Positions 34,831 through 46,610 of a DNA stretch of 64,000 bases are shown here, piece by piece. A program made the translations under genes and the position numbers. The DNA is from Quercus robur. Taxonomy: Eukaryota; Streptophyta; Magnoliopsida; Fagales; Fagaceae. The notes under the pieces were generated by a model. That model worked only from the letters and a program-made list of their open reading frames with translations. It was not told where the DNA came from and ran no database searches. Position 1 is the stretch's first letter. Each line of letters begins with the position of its first letter. The stretch covers positions 64,246,290 to 64,310,289 of the forward strand of contig NC_065537.1 in assembly GCF_932294415.1 (NCBI RefSeq), in the 5' to 3' direction.

Positions 34831-36000
34831 ATAACGCGCTTATCACAGAATGTCCAACTGGTATCCCGGTTAGTTTCGTAACTTTGATTTATTACAAATT
34901 ATCGGTATAACGCCTGATAGTGATGGGAGATGAGATTTGATTAGATTATGCTTCAAAGTAGCTTTATTGCAAATATTCTTAAAGCAACACATACATAGAG
35001 CACATTCGTTCACAGAGTTGTGTTGCCCATTAGATCAACGTTTAAAACATGTGAATCAATTTCCATTTTTATTACGATAAAGAAATAGTACAGTGTACAA
35101 ATGAAAAGCTGGAATCAGCCCATGTCAAAGCTTACTACATAAGCAAGAAAAGAAAGTACAAGAAAGCTGGAGAAAGCCGAGAAGATATGTCGGAGGAAAG
35201 GTTGGCTACAGCTCCGAGACCTTATTCTTCCCCCGCACCCTTACATGCCCATAACTCAGGCAGCCAAAAAGACCCAACTTGAACCTGACACCGTTGAAGA
35301 AAAGGTGCAGGGAGTTGAAGGTGATGGGGCTTTCTCTAAATATACACCTGCCGCAAAGCAGAGGCACTGATGGAGGAAAACCCTTCTTCTGCCCTACCAA
35401 AGTGCTGGCATGAACAAAGCCTGCTTCGGATTTTGGCTAAAAGAGGGAGAGACGCCATTCTCCCTCGGGGGAGATGGAATACTCTCCTGAACTTATGCTT
35501 CCTGTGCCCATACCTTACTGTTATAAGCCTCATGAAGACACGGCGCTTCTGCGGCGGAGACATTTCTTTCTTCCCAACCCTTACTTTCAACATGTTATGC
35601 CAAGAAGGGAGAACTCCGGATATTGAAACTGTGGTGTGGGAGAAAATCTGAAGGATTTGTGCGTATATAAAGCAACTTTCTCTGCTTCCCATTTATTGGA
35701 AAAGACAAGGTGATGGCAGTCAACTCATGTGGCGTCCCGAGAAACGCTATAGACAAAACAGTCCTGGCTCAACTTCCAACATCAACTGCAACCACAAAAT
35801 TAAAGAGCCTCGTAAAGGCGCACTTCGGTCATCGTGACATCAAAGGGTACCACGTGGCCAGAAGTTGCAGAAACATCTCTTAATTCATGGGCTAGGTGGA
35901 TTCGTGGCCCCGGGGCCGCTTTGGGTAAGGGCCCAGGTACTTTGGCCGACGCCGAGCAGCGGCCATGGCCGAGGACAATCACTGTTGGGCACCTCGGGAA
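34831..36000. other. Interior of the LTR element, no recognised protein
   Basis: The stretch TGCTTCGGATTTTGGCTAAAAG near 35420 recurs near 37103, so the interior holds a second, dispersed duplication. Some open frames exist on both strands, but none resembles a known domain. Confidence 0.5.
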
Positions 36001-36009
36001 ATGCTCAAA

Positions 36010-36265
36010 GATAGGGGAAACCAAGTACTAATGCAAACATTGGTCTCGGACAGAACCTAAGGCTTGCATGGTCCTCGGACTCAAGCTAAAAGGGAAAACC
36101 AAGTACTAATGCAAACATTGGTCTCGGACAGAACCTAAGGCTTGCATGGCCCTCGGACTCAAACTAAAAGGAAAATCAAGTACATAAGATAAAACGCATA
36201 AGTCCTGAACAGAACCCAGGTTTTGCAAAGTCCTCGGACTCAGGTTGCTTGGGAAATCAACTGCC
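36010..36265 (+). repeat. Diverged relatives of the 81-bp unit
   Basis: Three copies of about 86 bp carry GGACAGAACCTAAGGCTTGC (or GAACAGAACCCAGG in the third) and CCTCGGACTCAA, clearly related to the array at 33268 but older. Confidence 0.8.
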
Positions 36266-37686
36266 CAAATGAAGAAACTTCTCGGCTTAAATACTGGAAA
36301 AGGTTAAGGCTCGCGTATCATGGAGATGGCAGAACAACCTAATGATCGTCAAACTAAAGAGGCCATTCCTCCGGTGGGTAACACGTCCTCGGATAGCTAC
36401 TTATTACATCTAATCGGAGCATTTAATACCCATCACGACTAATTTTAAGATAAGTCTCATTCCACACTGGTCGGATTGATACGTTGAACAATAATTTTGT
36501 TAAAAGTCATCGTGGCATCTTTTTATCAACGATTACTGTGGCCTTATTTATTATTAATTGAAATGCTGTACTATTATGCCGAGCAGCGCATTCACATTTG
36601 TTAAAGTATATAAACAGGACATACGAAATAGAGTAACAATCACTTTTATTAATATGAAAAATTGTTACAACATACAAGGAAGGGCTTAAAGGAGCCAATA
36701 CAAAAAATGAACTGCTAAAATAGTAACAGCATCCGTAACACAAGTAAGTAAACCATCAGGTGTCTTCTGAATTCGCCTTCAAAGTCTTTCTGAAATCTAT
36801 GCCTCAGTACTGTTCATATCAGGAGAAGATCCTTATACAAAAATAATGGAGGAGAAGGAAGAAGAATTAGAAGACATGGAAGCACTTCAGCAAGCTCTTG
36901 TCACTGAAGAATGCAAGGGAAAAAGAAGATGGAGGACATGAGCGGGAAGGAGGAGAAGAAGAGGGAAGCAATGAAAAGAAAGTAAAAGGAGCAAAAGAGG
37001 GAGAAGGGGAGCCATATTAGGTATGCTCATGAGAGAGCAGATGGAGATGACAAGGGAGGTTTTTGACTCAGTCACACCGGAAATGGGATGTGACGAGCCC
37101 CTGCTTCGGATTTTGGCTAAAAGAATGGGGAGACAAACCTTGAGTCTCCACCACCCTTGCCCCGACCGAGCCATCTCAAGTTTCGTTAAGGTATGGTGTT
37201 TCTGGGAAAGGAGGGATTCATTCATGGTTGATCACTATGGGGGACGTGTTATCGAATGAGGAATAACCAGATAGAAGAAGTGGATTCTGAGAAGAGTCTA
37301 AGGGATTCGCATATGAGAGAATCACCTTCTTGTCTTCTCTCTTTATATAGGGGAAAAAGACGAGGGTACGTGACACACTCCGATCCTCTAAGAAATCTGC
37401 TAGTAAATGCAAAACCGTTTCGTTTCTCCAAGCTATCCGTAACCGCTAGATTTAAGAGGCCTCGTAAAAGGAAGACATTAAAAGCGCACTACGACTAACC
37501 AAACGGAATAAACGCATCACGCGTAAGTCAAGGGAAATATCTAGTAAACCGGCGCATTCCTTGGGGAGGTGAAAAGTCGCCGACGTTGATCAAGGGCCTA
37601 ACTTAATGAGCCGCGATAAAGTCTCGGTATTATCAAAACCCACCTTTCCAACCGAGGAGTTGGATAGCAGGGTTTTGAGGGGCTAT
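36266..37686. other. 3' interior of the LTR element
   Basis: No recognised coding domain. A pyrimidine-rich minus-strand frame (36887-37225) is low complexity. The tract before the 3' LTR is purine-rich and is the likely polypurine tract. Confidence 0.5.
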
Positions 37687-38300
37687 TGTGGGGCCCGACA
37701 ACAGATGGGCCAGATCCACCTATTCACAGGAATACTTAAGGCCCAAGCCGAAGAGGATAGTAGTCCCAGCCCAATAAACGCAAAGCACCAATGGGCCATA
37801 GAAACCGCCGAGGAAGGTACAGCCCTCGGCTGGCCCAGAGCTACACTAAGGAAAGGGGTAAAAGCGGCATAGGGATAAGCTTGTAAGAAATCTAAAATAT
37901 CTAGGAAAGGCTGCCCAAACTATCTGCCCTAGACGGAACTTTGCCTCTCACAGAGTCGTGTCTCTTTAGCCTACTCAACCACTCCCAACAACTCAGGTCT
38001 TAAACTGATGGGACAAGTGTCAGGCTAGGAAAGTTCGACCCTACACGTGGACGAAGGAAATTGAATGCATGCTAATATAAAAGGAAAATTTGCAACCTAA
38101 AGGAGGGATCTTTCTTCTTTCCGGAGAAAAGGACCAAAAGGGGTGAACACCTCTAAATGATGTATGAACAGCTTGACAAAACCACAGCCGAGTAAATATG
38201 ATTTAGCCTTTCGTCCCTACTCTCTACAAATGATATTGTACGGGTCCATTTACGCGCGAACCCAATCCTACTGTGGTTCAACGTAAATCGTGCACCTACA
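37687..38300 (+). repeat. 3' LTR, 614 bp
   Basis: Same ends and same length as the 5' LTR, with one visible substitution (about 38197), so the insertion is recent. It is followed by the TSD ATTAT. Confidence 0.9.
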
Positions 38301-38305
38301 ATTAT

Positions 38306-40163
38306 ATTTTTAGTTTTTCATTTGGTTCAAAATCTCCATTTTCATGAGTTAAAATGAAAATTTTGAAACTTAAAGAACCAAAATAAATAATAATAATAAA
38401 AATCCAAACTTTAAGAGCCGAAAAAGTACTTTAGTCAATTATACATCAAACTCTATTATAAAATTATCGTATTACATTTTTCCACATATAACGTCGGTTT
38501 GCGACTAGTGGACAATAATAGTATTGTCTTGAATTATACTTCCAGGAACTAAGGCTCCAACCTAGGAGAAACTAACTTTGGGAGTAACTGTTTCAGTTAT
38601 TAGCCATAATTTTGGAAATTACTTTTTAGTTTGTACACTTTATTGCATGGACTGATGGCTCTAAGCAGATCCATTTAGCAGCACCTTTTACCTTCGGAAT
38701 CAAAGTCAAGAAAGTATGGTTTAGTTGTCTTTGCATTCTTTTATTGATAAAGAAACTTTGAACTGCTTTGACAGCCTCTATGGCTTTTAAAGATCTCATA
38801 TTTAAAGATGATGATTTCCTTAATTTCCTCGTATGTAGGGATCCTAGTTAGGTCTTCATTTTCAATATTATGTACCACTGGTTGAGAGAAAGTATCTCAT
38901 GAGATCTATGTCTCAATGACATATAGCTCCCATGTGTGTGGGACCGACATGTCATTGAAACATAGGTCTCATGAAACTGTCTCATACAAAAAAAATTTCA
39001 TTGAGATTGGATCTTCTCAAAAAAAAAAAAAAAAAAGTATCATTGGTTGGATTAAGTTGTGAATCTTCTTAGAGATTGGGGGATTGCTCAATAAATTAAT
39101 TCTTAAAAAATTTACCAAGCAATCCCCTATCTCTTTATGATTAGGGGATTAGCCATTTATCCTATATTTTTGTCTCAAAAGGGTTTCTTCCCTTTTTTGC
39201 ATTTCATAGTATTTCTCTTTGGAGCTATTCCTCATTTTCTCTCATACTGGCACTATCCTCTTTTTTGTATGTTTTTTTCTTTCGATCCTCTCAACTTCTT
39301 TAACCTTTGTTATATTTACCCAAAGACATTCTTATTCCACCACCTTAATTAGATCTTGTTTGGCTTCTTTAATTTTGTTCGCTAAAATGAATTGTAGTGA
39401 TCCGTTAATCTCTTTCCCTAGCATTGGTAATAACTAGAGAGCTCCTACCATCTCCCATTTGTTTCTAAAATTGTAAGCTTTTGATTAGAAGCTATTGCTA
39501 GAAGGTGTTTAAATTGGGCTCTATTGAACATTATCCTCCATTCACTATTTGCTAGAGCTCTCTATCGATTCATTCTTTAATGTTCTGTTTACCCCAAATT
39601 TTATTTGACCATGTAAACCTATTTTTAAAATGCATTATACTAGTAGAGCATCACTCTATATGCATGGTGCATGACCATAGCCCCTAAACCTGTAGAGAGA
39701 ATCTAATTCATTAATTTATTGAATGAATTTATGAATGTTCAGTATCTATTATGCATGGTGCACGATTATAAATGCACGGTGCATGACGATGATGAGAGAT
39801 TTTGCTCTAATTCATTAATTTATATAAATTTATGACTATAGGCTATTGGTATTTTTTTCACAGTTAAATTTAATAGAAATCAATGGTTTTAAAAAAGTGT
39901 AACTTATGTAAAATTACACCAAATTACCTGAACTCATCTCTTACTTTATATATTCAACACACAAAACACATTTCATCCTTAAAATAATAATAAAAAAAAA
40001 CCATAGATTTTAAAATTCATTTGAGAATAATTCAACTTAAAAAATTAGTTGTATGTTCATTTAAATCCCTTATTTTGTTTCTAAAAAGGAAAAAAAAAAC
40101 CCTTATTTCTAAATTTAATTTGTTAGACAACCTTTTGAAAACTTTACCCTTTTTTGAAATATA
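38306..40163. other. Intergenic DNA with a small palindromic MITE-like repeat
   Basis: Arms AGTATCTCATGAGATCTATG (38891) and CATAGGTCTCATGAAACTGT (38970) pair over about 35 bp around a GGGACC centre. Near 39660-39790 the motif GCAYGGTGCAYGA recurs three times. No gene is visible. Confidence 0.5.
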
Positions 40164-40403
40164 TTGTTCTTTGGCTAAAATGCAAAATCAACCCTCTAAG
40201 TTTCACTACTTTTCATTTCGATCCTATAAGTTTAAATTTTATCATTTCAGTTCTTTGAGTTTTAGTTATTCTCAATTAAGTCTTTCATTAACAATTTGTT
40301 GGCTACTGCCATTATCTATGGCAAAACGACATTGTTTTATCTTTTTTCTAAATAAAAAATTATTTATTTATATTTATTAATTAAGAAAAAAAAAAAAAAA
40401 AAC

Positions 40404-40842
40404 TCACAAATTAAGAAGCATTGATTTAAATCTCTTCCAAGCAAACCCAGCCTCTTCTCCCATATATTCCTTAAGCACATTGCTAATGAAATAGAAGGAG
40501 CATTGAATAAATGGGTTTTCAGTTTCCACGTATATCCCTTTTTTGGCTAATGCTTTTCCCACTTGGAAAGCAAACCCAGCTCCTAAGGAATGACCTGCAA
40601 TACATACATTGTTGCTTCCATACCTATCAGCAACCGATTTCAATGCCTCCAAAGCTACTTTGAACCTGACAGAGCCCTTCAAACTCTCCCAAGCCAAAAA
40701 GCGGAGGTCATCTTCAAAATCCCTTCGCATTGTTGGGCTTTTGAGCAACGTTCCTTTAAGAACTAAGATAACCCTTGGAGCAACACTAGGCCTCATAAGT
40801 ACTAAGTCAGCCATTGCTGCAAATCTATCCCATTCTAATTTT
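40404..40842 (-). pseudogene. Class 3 lipase / At4g10955-like alpha/beta-hydrolase fragment
   Basis: The minus-strand frame reads LEWDRFAAMADLVLMRPS, VILVLKGTLLKSPTMRRD, FLAWESLKGSVRFKVALEAL, then NNVCIAGHSLGAGFAFQVGK with the GxSxG nucleophile elbow (GHSLG), and ends EEAGFAWKRFKSML. These blocks fit the plant GDSL/lipase-class-3 proteins of the At4g10955 type. Residues upstream of LEWDR and the stretch after the AKKGIYVET block are missing or scrambled, so Asp and His of a catalytic triad cannot be placed. It sits between the arms of the outer MULE, so it looks like a captured gene fragment. Confidence 0.75.
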
Positions 40843-41965
40843 CAAATTCATATTATGGTTGTTTCCTCTCAGTCTTTCTTCTCTCTTTTTCCCCCTTTCG
40901 ATCTCTCTTTCCCCCTCTTTCTCCCTCTCAGTCTCTCAGAATCGGGCTAGGGTATCAGGTGGGGATTTAAATTTGTTCTTCAATATTGTTCTCCACATAC
41001 GATGCCGTTTCTTAATATAATATCTGGGTTTTTTTTTAACGTTTTCTTAAAATTACTAAATTAATAATAAATTAAGGGGTCATTCTACTGTACCCCCCAT
41101 TTTTTGAGGGGGGTACGGTACCCACTTAATTCTTAGCCATAGATCTTGCTTGTTTTAATCTGGTTCATTTATTTAATTTTATTAAGATACCTGCTACCGA
41201 TCATCTAGGTTTTATATAAAACCTGAAAAAACAAAATAAAGTTCTTCTTTTGACAATTTTCTCAAAAAAAAAAAAAGTTCTTCTTTTGACAAAGAGCTTG
41301 AGAGAGATCACGGTTCTTCTGTCTAGCCGCCTCTCTCAAACCTTCATGGCTCCTGTGTTTGGTATTCAAATCAGGATTTTGATTTTTAATCATTTTCCTC
41401 TCTATTGGTTGAAGTCACTGGAACCTAGAAAGATCAAATCCTACACCTACATGACCTTCATTGAGTTGTGAAGAATGGTTAGATATTTTTTCTTTTACTT
41501 AATCATTTTAATTTAATTTTTGGGTTTGTTTTTTACTCTTCCCTGATCTGTTATTTGTTAAGTGGCACAATATGGCTTATATTAATTGTCGAACAAACTT
41601 GGTTTTTGTGGGTCATATTACTCATAATGGAAGATTTGGATTTCTGGAAAACGTCAATCTTTTTCTTTTCCTTCTTATTTTCGGTCCAAACGTTACAATA
41701 CAAACTTTTTTTTCTTTTTGGGTAAGAAATTTCAAACCGGAAGTTTTAGAGACCAAAACTGTGGAAATTTCTACCGATTTCTAAGAAAAATCTGCATTGT
41801 TTTACATGTATATATAGAAGATCTGCTTTCTTTCATATAGGCGATCACCCAAATTGTAATTAGTCCCTCAATTGTTAGCAAAATGGCAACCAATTTTCAA
41901 TTTAATAAAGCTTGGTGATTATGTGGCTTCTTCCACAAGACTTAATTTAAATTTTAATATTGCAG

Positions 41966-43707
41966 GAGGAAGTTCTTTTGGAGCAACTTAAGAAGTCCAA
42001 AATACAGGTAAACTAAATATTCTCTTTAATTTTTTTTTCCTGTCTTTTGGTTGCTTTTATGAACGAGCCCTTGATTAGGATCAATAAAAAAAAAGGGTCT
42101 CAACAGTTAGAAAGCATTTCTTTCTACAAAAGGTTGTTTATGATTGACCCTTTGAGTTATAGAGCACAAAGTTTTCACCTATTAACTTGGTAGGTCACAA
42201 ACATGGTCCAACAGCAAAGGCCCAAAAAGAGGGTGCCTTTGAATGTTTCCCTTTGGTATGAAAAAGTAAAATAAATTTATAACCTCTTAGTAAGATCTGT
42301 TTTTGGGTTATGTCATATATCAATCTGGAGATTTATTTTTAAAAATCATTCTTTTGGTTTTTGAGAACTTAATTGGGATTCGGGAACAGTAATTAGTATA
42401 GCTTTTGTATTGGTTCCACCCAAGCACACTTAAAGTTTGCTCCCATGTGGTGATGGTGAACATATAGGCTCAATTGAAATCACATAAAAGAAAATATGGA
42501 ATTCTGGTTTGAAATAATTTGACCAAAGTTGGAAAGATGAAATTTTTTTAAAGAATTCATACGTTTTTCTTGGGGGTGGGGGGGCAATTTGGCATAGCAT
42601 TTACTAGGGAATTAGTAAGTAAAATGATATCTTCTGCTGAAGTGTCCATGTTTGTATTATCATAGAAAGCAAGAAACAGACTCAGGCTAATGAAAATAGT
42701 AGTGTAGAACCCAATGAGCATGCTTCATTGGATTACCATTCCATTTTTAAATAAATAACTTTGGTATGTCTTTTATCTTCTTTTTGGCTTTATTTACCTT
42801 CAGGAACAAAAGGACCTGCTAGAGAATGAGGCTCTGAGCAAATAGGTGAGATCAAAACCATTTCTTGTATACAATAGTTTTTGCATAAAACAAAATCTAT
42901 TGCCTTCATTTTTCAAGTTCAAATCTTAAAAAGCTTGATGAAATACGGTGAACCTGCAAGTCACCTTTCCTTGAATTCAACCCTTTGGAGAGGAAGTTTT
43001 TACTCTCAGGCTCAAAAGTTGTTTCTACCTCTGCATCTGAGGAAAATGAACATTCAGACACTTCTTTGCATTTGGGGTATGCATCAATTTTGCATGAGTT
43101 CAGTTATTCCTAGCATTCTTAGATGTCTCTTTTCAATTTTTTGTCCAATGTTTTCCTACTTTCTTGGATATGAAGTAAGGATTTAGGTAAGTTTTATCCT
43201 AATATAAAAACTGTCAAGAAAATGGGAAGAGTTTCATAAATGCGCATTGTTCTCAACTTGTTGGTAATGACACTTCCATCTGACTCATTTTAGTGAGCTA
43301 TGTAGAAAAGTACAATGTTACTTGATTGAGAAATGAATGTTGCTGCAAGTTACCTAGACCTTGTAGCAACAACCAAATGCAGAAGCATAGCATTGGATTT
43401 CTTTGTCATGAGCTTGTGCTTGACAATTGGACTTGTTTGAGGATGTCAATTCTAATATATATTAACAGCTTTTATCAAATCTAGAAATATTTTTAATCAA
43501 AATTCAATGTAAAATTGATTCTGACTCTTAATTTGATCTTTTCTTATTTTTCTTTGACATTTGTTTCTCAGATTGTCCACAGATGTTTGTTGCAAGAGAA
43601 AATCACATAAGATCGATCACACATGCAATGACTTAAGGAGTCAAGCGGGCTCTGGAGTGATATATTTGTTAAGAAGTTATTGTCTTGCAGTTAGAAGCTT
43701 TATCTAG
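41966..43707 (+). pseudogene. Captured MIKC MADS-box gene fragment, AGL15/AGL18-like
   Basis: Four exons with introns remain. Exon 41966-42007 (42 nt, AG before, GTAAAC after) reads EEVLLEQLKKSKIQ. Exon 42804-42845 (42 nt, CAG before, GTGAGA after) reads EQKDLLENEALSK then TAG. Two successive 42-nt phase-0 exons are the signature of MIKC K-box exons. The next exon ends at 43076 and reads EFNPLERKFLLSGS and ENEHSDTSLHLG. The last starts at 43572 after TTTCTCAG and reads LSTDVCCKRKSHKID. The K-box end and the SDTSLHLGLS motif suggest the AGL15/AGL18 branch of embryo and flowering regulators, but that assignment is from memory of motifs. The MADS DNA-binding exon is absent, and CAG to TAG ends exon 2. 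Introns show that capture was at DNA level. Confidence 0.8.
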
Positions 43708-44141
43708 TTAGTTTCAACTATAAAATAGTTAATTTTCTTCTTTTGACAAATAGGGGTAGATGTCTTGAACTAAGTTGAGGTGTTTTTAGATTTCTGTAAA
43801 TGCTAAGGCTAATAAGGCATTTCAACAAAATCTTCAGTTCATTTGATGCGCTAGGGTGGTAATGCAAAACGCAAATTACCCTGATATAATGTGGAGAACT
43901 GAAAGATTAATAAAAAAAGAAAAAGAAATTGCCTTGAATTTTGATATGAAAAATGACTAATGATAAAGCTTTTTCTACCTTTGTGCTGCAACAATACTTA
44001 TGTAAAAGACGCCCTTAGCATCAGCATTAGTGGTGCCAAAAATTTAGTAATTTAGTACCACAAAAAGCTACTTTATCTAGTTTACCATTTCATTTTACAG
44101 AGCACCCAATATTAGTGGTTCTATTTTAGTATTCGTCACAA

Positions 44142-45573
44142 TAAAATAATGGCGAAAATACCATTTTAGTCCCTATATTTTGGGGTCATAGTCAATTTGG
44201 TCCCTATATTTTTGTAACAATCAATTTGGTCCCTGTTATTGTCAACTTGCAATTAATTTGGTCCCTGCCGCTAACTCACTAACGGAAAATGCCTATGTGG
44301 CACACGGTGTGTGACAGTTGGCACAAAAAATGCTGACGTGACTAAAAAGTAATGTTTAAAAAATGCCACCTCAGAATTTTTTATTTTAAAAAAAGCCACG
44401 TCAGAAAAACAAAAATCTAACCTGATGATTTTCTAATCGAAAAAAAAAAATGAATGCATTAAAAAAAAAAAAAAACTCAAAATTCCCAAACATTGTTCTT
44501 CAGTTGAAGAACATAAAAGTCTCTCATTCACTCCCACAGTCCCACTCCTTCAATTCTCTGTGTCATCTCAATCTCACTCCCTCGATTCTCTCTCGTCTAG
44601 CTTAAATCGGCCACAATGGCTGAGACCTATAACCACCACTGCTGACAGTGATGCATGATGGCGGCACCATAGACCGTGGTTGTCGTTTCGTGTGTCTCTC
44701 TATTCGTTGTTTTTATTTTCCTTCTCTTTTTAATTTTTCTATTTTAGCTTTATATAGAGATTAGATTTCCATTTGTGTTTGTAGGGATTTGGTGATCTGG
44801 GTTTGTTGTTTGAAAATGGGATTTTGATTTGCTCTAAAAAATGGGTCTGTGGGTGGATTTCAGACATGGGGTTTGTAGATCCATGGGTGTTTATTTGTGC
44901 AAGGTTTTCAATATGAGTTTTGGGTTTCAAGGGAGATAAGGGCATTGACCGTGTCCAGCCACCTTCACCTTTGATGGATCATCTTTAACCTTGTACTGGA
45001 CTAGGATGCCATATTTGAGTTGAGTTGAGGGTTGGATATTTGGAAATGAGTGTGGGCTTTCCATTCAAACTTCAGACTTGTTTCTCTATGAAGTACCGAA
45101 TGGAGTTAAGGAACCAAGGAAGTGGTTGACGGGGAAGAGGATGATGATAGGCTTAACTCTTAAGGATAAAAGAAACCTAGATTTGCACACAGTAACAAAC
45201 TCAAAAACTAAAGAATTGTACCAATGATTTTGCTTGCATTTTTGTTTTTGGTTGCTAAACAAAATTCAAGAAAATCTGGCAATGTTCCACATTTTTTTTT
45301 CTTATTTTTAAATTAAGATTTTTTTTTTTTCAATTTAATGCTGAGGTGGCATTTTTTAAACATTACTTTTTAGCCACGTCAACATTTTTTGTGCCAACTG
45401 TCACACACCGTGTGCCACGTAGGCATTTTCCGTTAGTGAGTTAACGGTAGGGACCAAATTGATTGTAAGTTGAAAATAACAAGGACCAAATTGATTGTTA
45501 TAAAAATGTAGGGACCAAATTGACTATGACTCCAAAATGTAGGGACCAAAATGGTGTTTTCGCCTAAAATAAT
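44142..45573. mobile_element. Inner MULE (44151-45564), 1.4 kb, perfect 9-bp TSD
   Basis: Inverted arms of over 200 bp begin GGCGAAAATACCATTTTAGT and GGCGAAAACACCATTTTGGT, then repeat GGGACCAAATTGA-like motifs, and include TGTGTGACAGTTGGCAC. The 9-bp repeat TAAAATAAT is perfect on both sides. The central 800 bp has a C/T-rich leader-like part near 44515-44620; I recognise no protein. Confidence 0.9.
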
Positions 45574-45989
45574 ATAAACAACACAATAAAATAATATATC
45601 AACTACAATAAATAACAACTACCACCAACAACACAATAAAATAATATATCTTTTAATAAAAATATTGTTTTTTTTTTCCTTAAGCTTCTGAGCTACAGTG
45701 CACATGCAAAGAAAGCTATGCACCATAGCTCAAAAGCCAAAAAATTTGGCTTTGCTTCCACTAATGCATGAGCATTTTGTTATGTTTGGTTAGTAAATTT
45801 AGCATTTTAGAAATTTGCCTCCATCAATACTAATGCTCTATTATGTAAATTTATTCAATAAGTGGTCAAACAAGGAAGACTATAAAAGGTGGAAACAAAA
45901 CCACCTTATTTTTGTATCTCCAATTCTCCATCTCTAAGAAAAAGATCAAAATTCATTTGTGAATCATCTGAGCATAACTCATCACAATT

Positions 45990-46610
45990 GAATATTTCGG
46001 TTATTTTTTAGGTTTCAGGATCATTTGGTCTTTTTTAGGTTCTAAGGGTATTTTGATAAGCTTTTAGGTTCTAAGGATATTTCGGTAATTTTAAAGGGTT
46101 TTAGGGGTATTTAGGTCAATTTTTAGATTTCGAGGTCATTTCGGTAATTTTTAAGTTATATGGGTATTTCGGTGTTTTTATTTTTTTTTTCCGACGACAT
46201 TACAGTCATTTTTTAGGTTTCAGAGCCATTTCGGTCATTTTTTAGGTTTCAAGTGTATTTTGATCATTTTTTAGGTTTCGAGGGTATTTTAGTAATTTTT
46301 TAGGTTTCAAGTGCATTAAGGTCATTTTTTAAGTCCTAATGGTATTTCAATCACTTTTTGGGTTACAATGTCATTTTTTAGGTTTCATTTTGGTCATTTT
46401 TTAGGTTCTAAGGGTATTTCGGTCAATTTTTAAGTTTCAGGGTCATTTCGGTCATTTTCAAGGTTCTATGGGTATTTTGGTAATTTTTTTAGGTTTCAAG
46501 TGCATTACTGTCATTTTTTAGGTTCTAAGGGTATTTCAGTTATTTTTTAGGTTACAAGATTATTTCGGTCATTTTTAGGTTTTAGGGTCATTTAGGTTAC
46601 AAAATCGTAA
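45990..46610. repeat. Minisatellite, ~29-bp units (GGTCATTTTTTAGGTTTC)
   Basis: About twenty imperfect units combine GGTCATTTTTTAGGTT with CAAGGGTATTTC. Units vary in length. It lies inside the middle MULE and ends where the next minisatellite begins. Confidence 0.85.

Larger units (their letters stand above)
32404..38305 (+). mobile_element. Complete young non-autonomous LTR retrotransposon (LARD-like)
   Basis: Two 614-bp LTRs (32409-33022 and 37687-38300), TG…CA ends and a perfect 5-bp TSD ATTAT (32404-32408 and 38301-38305) define the whole element of 5,892 bp. The primer-binding region ATTGGCGCCCACCGTGGGG starts at 33023 and a G/T-rich polypurine-like tract (GGGTTTTGAGGGGCTAT) ends just before 37687. 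The PBS type suggests a gypsy-like origin. I find no gag, protease, RT or integrase in the 4.66-kb interior, which instead holds an 81-bp tandem array and its diverged relatives. It would depend on another element for movement. Confidence 0.9.

Noticed and set aside
33286..34881. A repetitive protein encoded by the 81-bp array as a true gene
   Set aside because: No ATG starts the frame (the first codon would be TTG), it contains a stop, and it lies inside an LTR element lacking pol. I kept it only as an open observation.
36887..37225. Leucine-rich minus-strand ORF of 112 codons in the LTR element
   Set aside because: It is a pyrimidine-rich low-complexity stretch; no signal peptide plus domain structure that I trust.
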